Part shown: positions 46,993-54,326 of the stretch, piece after piece
Layout of the letters: every line of letters begins with the position of its first letter
Position numbering within the stretch: position 1 is the first letter of the stretch
Source: CAVSLM01 sp963728895
Lineage (GTDB): Bacteria > Pseudomonadota > Gammaproteobacteria > JBBQDK01
Direction: 5' to 3'
Assembly: GCA_963728895.1 (NCBI GenBank)
Contig: CAVSLM010000014.1
Span: forward strand, 1 to 64,000
Length of the DNA: 64,000 bases
Translations under genes and position numbers: made by a program
The notes under the pieces: model-generated
The model's input: the letters and a program-made list of their open reading frames with translations, nothing else
Database searches by the model: none
Told to the model about the DNA's origin: nothing

Positions 46993-47619
46993 TCAGGAGC
47001 CGAACTTTGCGGCCTTGGCGCAGCTCGATTTCCCGGGCCTTCTTCAGGATCGCCTGCAAGCCCTTCGCGTCCTTGCACTTGTGACCGCCGACCATCTCCA
47101 TCGGGTTCAGGCGCTTGGTCTTCAGCATGTTCAGCCCGATCTGCTTCATCTTCAGCGAAGTCTTCACGCCCTCACCGAAGCCGTTCATGAAGTACAGGCT
47201 GAGGCCGAGCTTGAGCTCGTTGACGCGGCCGGTCTTACCAGGTTGTCCCAGAACAGCTGGGAGAACTTGGCCGTGGGCTGCTCCTTCGGCGCCAGGCCGA
47301 GGCGCTTCGCGTAGTGGGCGAGCCCGTGCATGATGTGGGTGATGGGCATCTCGCGCGGGCAGCGCACGATGCAGTTGTAGCAGGAGGTGCACATCCACAT
47401 GGAGCTGGAGGACAGCACCTCGTCGCGCTGGTTGGCGCGGATCATCATGAAGATTTCCTGGGGAGGGTGGTCCCAGTACGGTCCGAGCGGGCAGGAGCCG
47501 GAGCACACGCCGCACTGCATGCACATCTTGACCCAGTCGCCCTCTTCCACATTGGCTTCCACTTCGTTGAGGAAGCTGTTGCGGTACTTTTCGACCAGGG
47601 CTGTGTTCATGTCGCTCAT
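46993..47619 (-). CDS. hdrC: HdrC-type ferredoxin subunit, two apparent frameshifts
   Basis: From the ATG at 47619 (MSDMNTALVEKYRN) the protein carries the two [4Fe-4S] binding motifs CMQCGVCSGSCPLG and CTSCYNCIVRCPREMPITHI. Near 47237 the frame breaks: adding one G (CTG-GGTAAG) restores LGKTGRVNELKLGLSLYFMN onward. Near 47020 a second shift is needed to reach the expected end AKAAKFGS and the TGA at 46993-46995, just before the hdrB ribosome binding site. Without it the frame runs on into hdrB as an artificial fusion. The corrected protein would be about 207 residues, standard for HdrC. Since all other operon genes are intact, sequencing error is more likely than inactivation. It should ferry electrons between QmoB and HdrB. 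Confidence 0.85.
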
Positions 47620-47628
47620 GGCGGTCTC

Positions 47629-49881
47629 CTAGAACTTGAAGGGGCTCATGCCGATCTTCTCGATCAGCGCGCCCATGTCGTTGATGAGCTGCGGCGCGCG
47701 CTGGATGTCGGTGATGGCGATCTCATAGGTCTGAACCCGCTCGCTTTCCAGATTGAGCTGCTTCAGCGTGTCGTCGATCTTGCTCATGCGATAGTGCGCC
47801 AACTCCGAGCCCTTCACGAAGTGACACTGGTAGTTGTCGCCCTTTTGGCAGCCCATAAGCATCACGCCGTCGAAGCCGCTGTTCAGCGCATCGGTCACCC
47901 AGATGGTATTGACCGAGCCCAGGCAGCGTACCGGAATGACCCTTACGAAGGGACTGTATTCGGTGCGGTTCATGGCAGCCATATCCAGCGCGGGATAGGC
48001 GTCGTTCTCGCAGGCCAGCACCAGCAGGCGCGGCTTCTCCGAGAACTCGTCCGGGATGTCCACAGCCTTGATCTGCTGACCCACGGTCTCGACGGAGTAG
48101 TTCTCGAACGAGATCACGCGCACCGGGCAGGCGCCCATGCAGGTGCCGCAGCGCCGGCAACGGCTCTCGTTGAACACCGGATAGCGCTTCTCGTCCTCGT
48201 CGATGGCACCGAACGGACACTCCACCGTGCAGCGCTTGCACTGGGTGCAGCCTTCCCTGCGGAAGCTCGGGAAGCTGAGATCCCCGGAGCGCGGATGCGC
48301 GGCGCGGCCGAGGCCGGCGTTTTCCAGCGCCTGGATGGCTTTCAGCGCGGCGCCCGTGGCGTCCTCGGTGGCCTGCTGGATGTCCATCGGGCGGCGCACG
48401 GGGCCCGCGGTGTAGATGCCGGAGCGGCGCGTCTCGTAGGGGAAGCAGATGAAGTGCGAGTCGTTGAACCCGTACTTCAGGTGCGGCAGGTCCGGTCCCT
48501 GGCGATAGGTCAGGTTGAGGATCGAAACCGCCTGCTCGACCGCCTTGCCGCCCGCGGCGACGCGCTCCGTCTCGGCCGCTTCCTCTTCCTGGGTCAGCGC
48601 GACCGCATCGATGTCGACGCCGGAATTCGGCACGAGACCCGTGGCGAGCACCACCAGGTCGGTGTCCAGGTCCACGTCCTCGTCCAGGATCAGATCCTTG
48701 AACTTGACCGTGAGCTTGCCGCCGGCCGGCACCACCTGGCTCACCACGCCCTTGCTGAAGTTCACGCCCTTGCGCTGGCCGCTGCGATAGAAGTCCTCGC
48801 CGCCGGCACCGGGCGTGCGCAGGTCGGTGTACAGCACCGTGGTGTCGATGGCCGGATTCTGGTCCTTGAAGTACATGGCCTGTTTGATGCTCGTGCTGCA
48901 GCAATGGCCGGAGCAGTAGGGCAGGTGGCCGGGCTTGTCGCTGCGCTGGCCCGCGCACTGCACGAACACCACGTTCTTCACTTCCTTGCCGTCCGAAGAC
49001 CGCTTGATGGGGCCGCCCGCGGCGGCCTTGGCAAGCTGCTCCAGGCCCATCTGATCCACCACGTCCGGTGTCTTGCCATAGGCGAGCTCCGGCAGCTGGG
49101 TGGCATCGTAGGGCCTGAAGCCCGAGGCCATGATGATGGCGCCGAACTTTTCGGTTGCCGTCGAGCCCGACTCGGTGGTGATGTCGGCGTCGAAACGGCC
49201 CGGCGCCCCGTCGGTCCTGGTGAGCGTGGAGTTGAGATGCACGGTGATGTTGGCGTCGGCCTCGATGTCCGCGATCATCTGCGCCACGCCGGTGTCGGCC
49301 GGTTGCTCGTAGGGTGCGTGGCCGGGCACGCGCTTGTAGAACTGCGCCGCCGCGCCGCCGAGCGCGCCGGTCTTCTCGACGATGGTGACCCGGTAGCCGG
49401 CCTTGCTCGCTTCCAGCGCCGCGGTCATGCCGGAGATGCCGCCGCCGACCACCAGGATATTGCGCTCGGTCACCGCATTCTGGTTGCCCTCGGCCGGGGA
49501 CATGTACTTGGCCTCGGCGCAGCCCATGCGGATGTAGTCGGCCGCCATCTCCTCGGTGGTTTCGCGCGCCTCCTCGGTGTCCGGGCGTACCCAGATCACG
49601 CCTTCGCGCAGGTTGGCGCGCACCACGGCGACATGCTCGAAGTTGAAGGCTTCGGTCTTGGCGCGGCGCGAGCAGGCGGCGATCACCACCCGGTTCACGC
49701 CCTCCTTCTCGATATCGTCGCGGATCATGGCCACACCGCCGGCGTTGCACAGGAACTCGTGCTCGCGGGCGATCGCGGCCTTGCCCTCGCGCGTGGCGAT
49801 GGTGGCAAGCGCGGCCGTGCCGAGGCGCTCGCCGATTCCGCAGCCCTTGCAGATATAGGCTCCAATCTTTGCGTCTGCCAC
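47629..49881 (-). CDS. qmoB: QmoB / HdrA-MvhD-type flavo-iron-sulfur subunit
   Basis: This is a 750-residue subunit of the quinone-interacting membrane oxidoreductase type. The N-terminal IGAYICKGCGIGERL and CNAGG motifs are as in QmoB. The FAD domain begins NILVVGGGISGMTAALEASK, with a second nucleotide segment DLVVLATGLVPNS. Two [4Fe-4S] clusters are bound by CTQCKRCTVECPFGA and CRRCGTCMGACPVRV. The last 130 residues are an MvhD-like [2Fe-2S] domain with VIPVRCLGSVN and LMGCQKGDNYQCHF. It starts 4 bases after the qmoA stop. In APS-reductase systems QmoAB exchanges electrons with AprAB; in a sulfur oxidiser the flow is sulfite to APS with electrons leaving through Qmo. Confidence 0.93.
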   Translation of the reverse strand: MADAKIGAYICKGCGIGERLGTAALATIATREGKAAIAREHEFLCNAGGVAMIRDDIEKEGVNRVVIAACSRRAKTEAFNFEHVAVVRANLREGVIWVRPDTEEARETTEEMAADYIRMGCAEAKYMSPAEGNQNAVTERNILVVGGGISGMTAALEASKAGYRVTIVEKTGALGGAAAQFYKRVPGHAPYEQPADTGVAQMIADIEADANITVHLNSTLTRTDGAPGRFDADITTESGSTATEKFGAIIMASGFRPYDATQLPELAYGKTPDVVDQMGLEQLAKAAAGGPIKRSSDGKEVKNVVFVQCAGQRSDKPGHLPYCSGHCCSTSIKQAMYFKDQNPAIDTTVLYTDLRTPGAGGEDFYRSGQRKGVNFSKGVVSQVVPAGGKLTVKFKDLILDEDVDLDTDLVVLATGLVPNSGVDIDAVALTQEEEAAETERVAAGGKAVEQAVSILNLTYRQGPDLPHLKYGFNDSHFICFPYETRRSGIYTAGPVRRPMDIQQATEDATGAALKAIQALENAGLGRAAHPRSGDLSFPSFRREGCTQCKRCTVECPFGAIDEDEKRYPVFNESRCRRCGTCMGACPVRVISFENYSVETVGQQIKAVDIPDEFSEKPRLLVLACENDAYPALDMAAMNRTEYSPFVRVIPVRCLGSVNTIWVTDALNSGFDGVMLMGCQKGDNYQCHFVKGSELAHYRMSKIDDTLKQLNLESERVQTYEIAITDIQRAPQLINDMGALIEKIGMSPFKF

Positions 49882-49885
49882 TGTC

Positions 49886-51172
49886 CTAACCCTCCGACCT
49901 TGCTACACGGTTGACGACCTGGATGGCGCGCAGCGCGCCGGCGGTGGCACTCTGCACCGCGCGGTTGACGTCGAGTGCGTCCGTCGAGCAGCCCGCGCCG
50001 AAGATGGCGCCGTTGGCTTCGTCGGGCTCGATGTAGCCGCTGTCGTTCATGACCACGTCGATCGGGAACACCGACCTGGGCACGCTGGGCTCCATGCCGA
50101 TCGCCAGGACCACCAGGTCGTGCGGGGTGCTGTAGCGGTTGTAGCCTTCCGTGTCCACGCCGTTCAGGATGGGATTGCCGGTCGCCTTGTCTTCGGTGAT
50201 GCTCGCCACCTTGGACTTCACGAAGGTGACGTTGGGATCTTCCTGCACCTTGCGGTAGAAATCGTCGATGCGGTCGATGGCGCGGATGTCGATGTAATAC
50301 ACCGTCGACTTGCCCTCGTCGCCGAACTTCTCGCGCATGTAGGTGGTCTGCTTCAGGGTGGCCATGCAGCAGATGCGCGAGCAGTGCTTCAGGTGATTGC
50401 GATCGCGCGAGCCCGCGCACTGGATGAAGGCCACGTTCTTCGCTTCCTTGCCGTCGGAAGGACGCAGCAGCTTGCCGCCGGTCGGACCAAAGGGATCGGC
50501 CATGCGCTCGAACTCCACGCTGGTGATCACGTTGGCGTAGCGGTCGTAGCCGTAGGGTTGGATCTTGGCCGCATCATACGGACGCCAGCCCGTGGCCCAC
50601 ACCACCGCGCCGACCTTGAGCTTCAGGGTCTCTTCCTGCATCTCGAGATCGACCGCGCCGTACTTGCAGGCGTCCTTGGCCTTCTCGGCATCGGGGGTGG
50701 CGATGATGCGCGGATCGAGCACGTAGCGCTGCGGGTAGGCCATCTTGTAGGGCAGGTAGGCGCCCTTGCGTTTGCTGAGCCCGTAGTTGTATTCGTCGTC
50801 GAACTCGGCCTCGACCACTTTTGCGCAGTCGCCGCAGGCCGTGCAGTTGTCGTTTACGTAGCGCGGGCTGAGCTTCAGGGTTGCGGTGTAGTCGCCGGCG
50901 GCGCCCTCGATGGCGGTGACTTCCGCGAGCGTCATGACGCGCAGGTTGCGGTTGGCCTTGATGCGGCGCAAGTTGATCTCCATACCGCATGTGGGGAAAC
51001 AGAGCTTGGGAAAGTACTTGTAGAGCTGGCTGACGCGGCCACCCAGCGACGGGTTCTTCTCCACCAGTATCACCTGTTTGCCGCATTCCGCCGCCTCCAG
51101 GGCAGCGGTAACGCCGCTGATGCCGCCACCCACGACCAGAATGGTCTGGTTGGTCGCGATTACCTCCGACAT
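49886..51172 (-). CDS. qmoA: QmoA / HdrA-type FAD subunit
   Basis: This is a 428-residue HdrA-like flavoprotein, first gene of the operon. FAD motif: TILVVGGGISGVTAALEAAE, then EKNPSLGGRVSQLYKYFPKL with a Cys pair in CFPTCGMEINLRRIKANRNL. A CTACGDCAK segment provides cluster ligands, and GLSKRKGAYLPYKMAYPQRY through FDDEYNYG matches QmoA rather than archaeal HdrA. The C-terminal VNRAVQSATAGALRAIQVVN is the final FAD-contact helix. Start at 51172 (MSEVIATNQT); an upstream extension to 51388 is open but not conserved in character. It diverges from cbbQ across about 320 bases. Confidence 0.93.
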   Translation of the reverse strand: MSEVIATNQTILVVGGGISGVTAALEAAECGKQVILVEKNPSLGGRVSQLYKYFPKLCFPTCGMEINLRRIKANRNLRVMTLAEVTAIEGAAGDYTATLKLSPRYVNDNCTACGDCAKVVEAEFDDEYNYGLSKRKGAYLPYKMAYPQRYVLDPRIIATPDAEKAKDACKYGAVDLEMQEETLKLKVGAVVWATGWRPYDAAKIQPYGYDRYANVITSVEFERMADPFGPTGGKLLRPSDGKEAKNVAFIQCAGSRDRNHLKHCSRICCMATLKQTTYMREKFGDEGKSTVYYIDIRAIDRIDDFYRKVQEDPNVTFVKSKVASITEDKATGNPILNGVDTEGYNRYSTPHDLVVLAIGMEPSVPRSVFPIDVVMNDSGYIEPDEANGAIFGAGCSTDALDVNRAVQSATAGALRAIQVVNRVARSEG

Positions 51173-51492
51173 TGGTTGTCCTCCGTCCAGGAATGCCTGT
51201 ATTCGATGATCGGGTGCCGAACAGTCTGCTGCCGCGGATGCAAGGGAACCGCGGTTTGGGCGGGTACGGAAATCGTATGCGGACCGCGCAGGATAGCGGT
51301 TTTCGGCCTGGCGGTAAACGATACCTTGTCCGCCGCGACCGCGCCAGCAATCGGGCCGGCGATCAGGATCGAATTTTCCGATAAGCAAATAGATTCGATA
51401 TATGGACCCGCGGCCCGGGCGGCGGTTGCCGTGTCCTGCAGCAGCGAGTAAGTTGCAAGGCGGTTGACAGACGCTGCATGCCGGGAGGCGCG
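51173..51492. other. Divergent promoter region of qmoA and cbbQ
   Basis: No gene is present. Transcription leaves in both directions, so electron-transfer and carbon-fixation genes share this control region. I could not place convincing -10/-35 pairs. Confidence 0.55.
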
Positions 51493-52305
51493 GTGAGATT
51501 GCGAGCCTTGCGACCCGAGGAGAACTTCATCGAGGTCGAGCCCTACTACGAGCCCGTCGGAGAGGAGATTCCCGTCTTCGAGGCGGCGTACCACAATCAG
51601 CTGCCGGTGCTGCTCAAGGGTCCGACCGGCTGCGGCAAGACGCGCTTTATGGAGCACATGGCGTGGCGTCTCAAGCGCCCGCTGATCACCGTGTCCTGCC
51701 ACGACGATCTGACCGCATCCGATCTCGTGGGACGCTTTCTCGTCGCAGGCGGCGAGACGACCTGGGTCGACGGGCCTCTGGCACGCGCCGTGCGCGTGGG
51801 CGGCATCTGCTATCTCGACGAGATCGTCGAGGCGCGCAAGGACACCACGGTGGTGATCCATCCGCTGGCCGACGACCGGCGCGTGCTGCCCATGGAGAAA
51901 GTGGGTGAGCTCCTCGAAGCGCCTCCCGAGTTCTGTCTCTCCATCTCCTACAACCCCGGCTACCAGAGCGTGCTCAAGGATCTCAAGCAAAGCACCCGGC
52001 AGCGTTTCGTTGCGCTGGAGTTCGACTACCCTGCACCTCCTCTGGAACAGAAGATCATCATGCGCGAGTCCGGCATCGGGCCCGCCATGGCTGAACAGCT
52101 GGTCAAGTTCGCCCACATGACGCGCAACCTGAAAGGCAGCGGTCTGGAGGAGGGCGCCAGCACGCGCCTGCTGGTGCACGCCGCCAAGCTCATGGCCGCA
52201 GGCATCTCCCCCGTCACCGCCTGTCGTGGCGCGGTCGCCCAGGCCCTCACCGACGATGCCGAGATGCTCGCCGCCGTGAACGAGCTGAGCGCGTCGCTGT
52301 TCTGA
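51493..52305 (+). CDS. cbbQ: CbbQ-type MoxR AAA+ ATPase (Rubisco activase component)
   Basis: This is a 270-residue AAA+ ATPase of the CbbQ/NorQ group. Walker A is LLKGPTGCGKTRFMEHMAWR, Walker B is GGICYLDEIVEARKDTT, and sensor 1 lies in LSISYNPGYQSVLKDL, followed by the STRQRFVALEF arginine-finger region. The upstream GGGAGG fits a GTG start at 51493 better than the ATG at 51478. CbbQ forms hexamers that, with a VWA partner CbbO, remove inhibitory sugar phosphates from Rubisco. The CbbO-type partner gene lies at 54327, but a decayed foreign cassette now separates them. NorQ, which acts on nitric oxide reductase, has the same fold and cannot be excluded. No Rubisco or nor structural gene is in the window. 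Confidence 0.85.
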   Translation: MRLRALRPEENFIEVEPYYEPVGEEIPVFEAAYHNQLPVLLKGPTGCGKTRFMEHMAWRLKRPLITVSCHDDLTASDLVGRFLVAGGETTWVDGPLARAVRVGGICYLDEIVEARKDTTVVIHPLADDRRVLPMEKVGELLEAPPEFCLSISYNPGYQSVLKDLKQSTRQRFVALEFDYPAPPLEQKIIMRESGIGPAMAEQLVKFAHMTRNLKGSGLEEGASTRLLVHAAKLMAAGISPVTACRGAVAQALTDDAEMLAAVNELSASLF

Positions 52306-52374
52306 CGGGCGCCTCCGGCCGGTGGCAGCGGGCAGCCTGCCGCGCGCAACGGATGCACGGGAGCGTTCGCCGCC

Positions 52375-53497
52375 TTGATACACATCCTGGGAATCTCCGC
52401 GTACTATCATGACAGCGCCGCGGCCGTGGTGCGGGATGGTGTCATCTGCGCGGCCGCCCAGGAAGAGCGTTTCACGCGTAAGAAGCATGACGCCGAATTC
52501 CCCGCCCATGCTATACGTCGACACCATCCGGAAAAACCTGATCGACCTGAAGGCAGACGGCACGTTCCGGCTGGACTTGCGCTAATTCGATTACCCGACC
52601 GGATTGCGCATGACCAACCGACGCTTCGCGGCGCTGTTCGGAAAGCCCCCGCGGGATCCGGAATCGGATCTGGATCAGCACTACATCAATGTCGCACGAT
52701 CCATCCAGGACGTTACCGAAGAGATCATGCTGCGGCTGGGCCGCACGGTGCATCGCGAAGTCGGAGCGGACCATCTGTGTCTGGCCGGCGGTGTGGCGCT
52801 CAATTGCGTAGCCAATGTTTGGCAGAGGGTGAGCTGGTCAGGGAAGTGGCGCACCTGGTCGCTGCGGGCAATGTCGTCGGGTAGTTCCAGGGACGCATGG
52901 AGTTTGGGCCACGAGCGCTGGGTCGCGGTCGATCGTCGGAGACCCGCGCGACCCTCACATGCAATCAGTCATGAACCTCAAGATCAAGTATCGGGAGTCG
53001 TTCCGTCCGTTCGCCCCTGCCGTCAAGGCGGAATGCGCGGCGCAGTGGTTCGGGCTCGATCGGGCGAACCCATACATGTTGCAGGTTGCGCCGGTGCGCT
53101 GAGCGGATTGGAACGGCTGCACGAGCAGCGGTCCGACATTCCTGCAGTGACACACGTGGATTATTCCGCCCGGATCCAGACCGTGCACCGCGAAACCAAT
53201 CCGCGTTTCCACGCGCTGCTGGACGCGTTTGAGCATGAGACCGGCTGTCCGGTGCTGATCAATACTTCGTTCAACGTGCGTGGCGAACCGATCGTGGAGA
53301 GTCGCGCAGATGCCTATCGGCGTTTCCTGCGGACCGAGATGGACTACCTCGTGATGGAGGACGCGGTGCTGGACACAGGCTGGGTCATGCGACTGCTTCG
53401 GGTACGACCGATGCCACTTGCGTTCGACCCGCGAGTCGCATCCTACCGTACGACTTGCAGGCCGCGTGACGCGCGACACATGCAGAGACCCTACTGA
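52375..53497 (+). pseudogene. NodU/CmcH-type carbamoyltransferase, multiply deleted
   Basis: From a TTG at 52375 the family N-terminus reads IHILGISAYYHDSAAAVVRD, AAAQEERFTRKKHDAEFPAH. About 170 residues are then missing and the next frame resumes with NLIDLKADGTFRLDLR and RMTNRRFAALFGKPPRDPES, DVTEEIMLRLGRTVH, HLCLAGGVALNCVAN. A further deletion and shift lead to GRMEFGPRALGSRSIVGDPR and SVMNLKIKYRESFRPFAPAV, then in another frame THVDYSARIQTVHRETNPRF and ETGCPVLINTSFNVRGEPIV to the TGA at 53495-53497. Several frames and large gaps show true decay, not one sequencing error. Such enzymes carbamoylate polysaccharides or natural products. The DUF5989 and SGNH pieces that follow were probably its partners. 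Confidence 0.88.
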
Positions 53498-53649
53498 TGC
53501 TCGACCTCCTCCTGGACTTATGGGGATTCATGCGCGAACGCAAGAAGTTTTGACTGCTTCCCATCTTCACGGTGCTGCTGCTGCTGGGTGTGCTCATCGT
53601 CGTCGCGCAGGGATCTGCGGCCGGCTCGTTCATTTACGCGCTGTTCTAA
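53497..53649 (+). pseudogene. DUF5989 small membrane protein with in-frame stop
   Basis: Reading from the ATG that overlaps the carbamoyltransferase stop (TGATG), the peptide is MLDLLLDLWGFMRERKKF, a TGA at codon 19 (53551-53553), then LLPIFTVLLLLGVLIVVAQG to IYALF and TAA. The family has Trp at that position, so TGG has mutated to TGA. DUF5989 proteins are about 50 residues, with one transmembrane helix, and sit between carbamoyltransferase and SGNH genes in exopolysaccharide loci. Too short to be picked as an ordinary ORF here. Confidence 0.78.
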
Positions 53650-53660
53650 TCGAAGGAAGG

Positions 53661-54271
53661 GTGACATTTGCAGATATCGTCACGATTGGCGACAGCCAGA
53701 CTTTCGGCAATAACGCGTCACTCGAGAACAATTGGCCCAGTCGTCTGCGCTCGGAACTGGCGGACAAGCGCCCGGTGCTGTACAGCATGGCAGCAGGAGG
53801 CTGGGGTGCCGTGCGGTACCTCGACATCTTCATGAACGCGACCGTGTTGCAGCCGCGCGTGGTGGTGGCGTTCTCTACCGGGAACGACCCCCTGGACTCT
53901 TTTCAGGTCGCAGATGTAAAGGTGGTGTTTACGGCGATTCCCACCAAAGAGCTCGTGTACCCGTTGCCCCCGGCTACGGAGTCATCGCCCATGCGCTGCA
54001 GCCCGTGGTGAATGGATTTCTGCCCAGCCCTCCACAGGGCCTGGCGGCGCTTCGTATCACGGACAACCACTACCTTCCGATACTGGTCAAACCGGACGGC
54101 GTATGGTCTTTCCACTCGGAACCCCTGATTTCCGCGAATGGATGGTCCATGGATCACGTTCCGACGGTGAGCGCGAGGGACCTCGCGACCTTTTCCCGGC
54201 GTGGAGTCATCACCGAAGTCGATCCGGCACGCTTCGGCCCCAACGCGGAGCATTCGGCTCAGCTACAATAG
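53661..54271 (+). pseudogene. SGNH-hydrolase-like protein (AlgX/DltD-type), truncated and shifted
   Basis: Behind CGAAGGAAGG a GTG at 53661 opens VTFADIVTIGDSQTFGNNAS, the block I motif (GDSQTFG) of SGNH hydrolases that O-acetylate or modify polysaccharides. GGWGAVRYLDIFMNATVLQP follows. The membrane-anchored N-terminus is absent, the sequence loses residues after FSTGNDPLDSFQ, and the frame shifts near 53965, continuing as GYGVIAHALQPVVNGFLPSP to ISANGWSMDHVPT and a stop at 54271. The catalytic Asp/His block has no clear match. It completes the carbamoyltransferase-DUF5989-SGNH trio. Confidence 0.68.
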
Positions 54272-54326
54272 CTCCGGTCAAGTCGGTTACATCAGGCGCC
54301 GCCCGGTGCGGCCTGTGGTTTGGTTC

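Noticed and set aside
46079..47524. A fused HdrC-HdrB protein
   Set aside because: The fusion arises from a frameshift; the true hdrC stop (46993-46995) and a good hdrB ribosome binding site lie between the two.
47314..49914. An 866-residue plus-strand open frame opposite qmoB and hdrC
   Set aside because: It is His/Gly/Ala-rich, without domains, and fully antisense to conserved iron-sulfur genes.
53551..53553. TGA in the DUF5989 gene read as selenocysteine or tryptophan
   Set aside because: No SECIS-like hairpin is evident, TGA ends normal genes here, and the neighbours in the cassette are plainly decayed.
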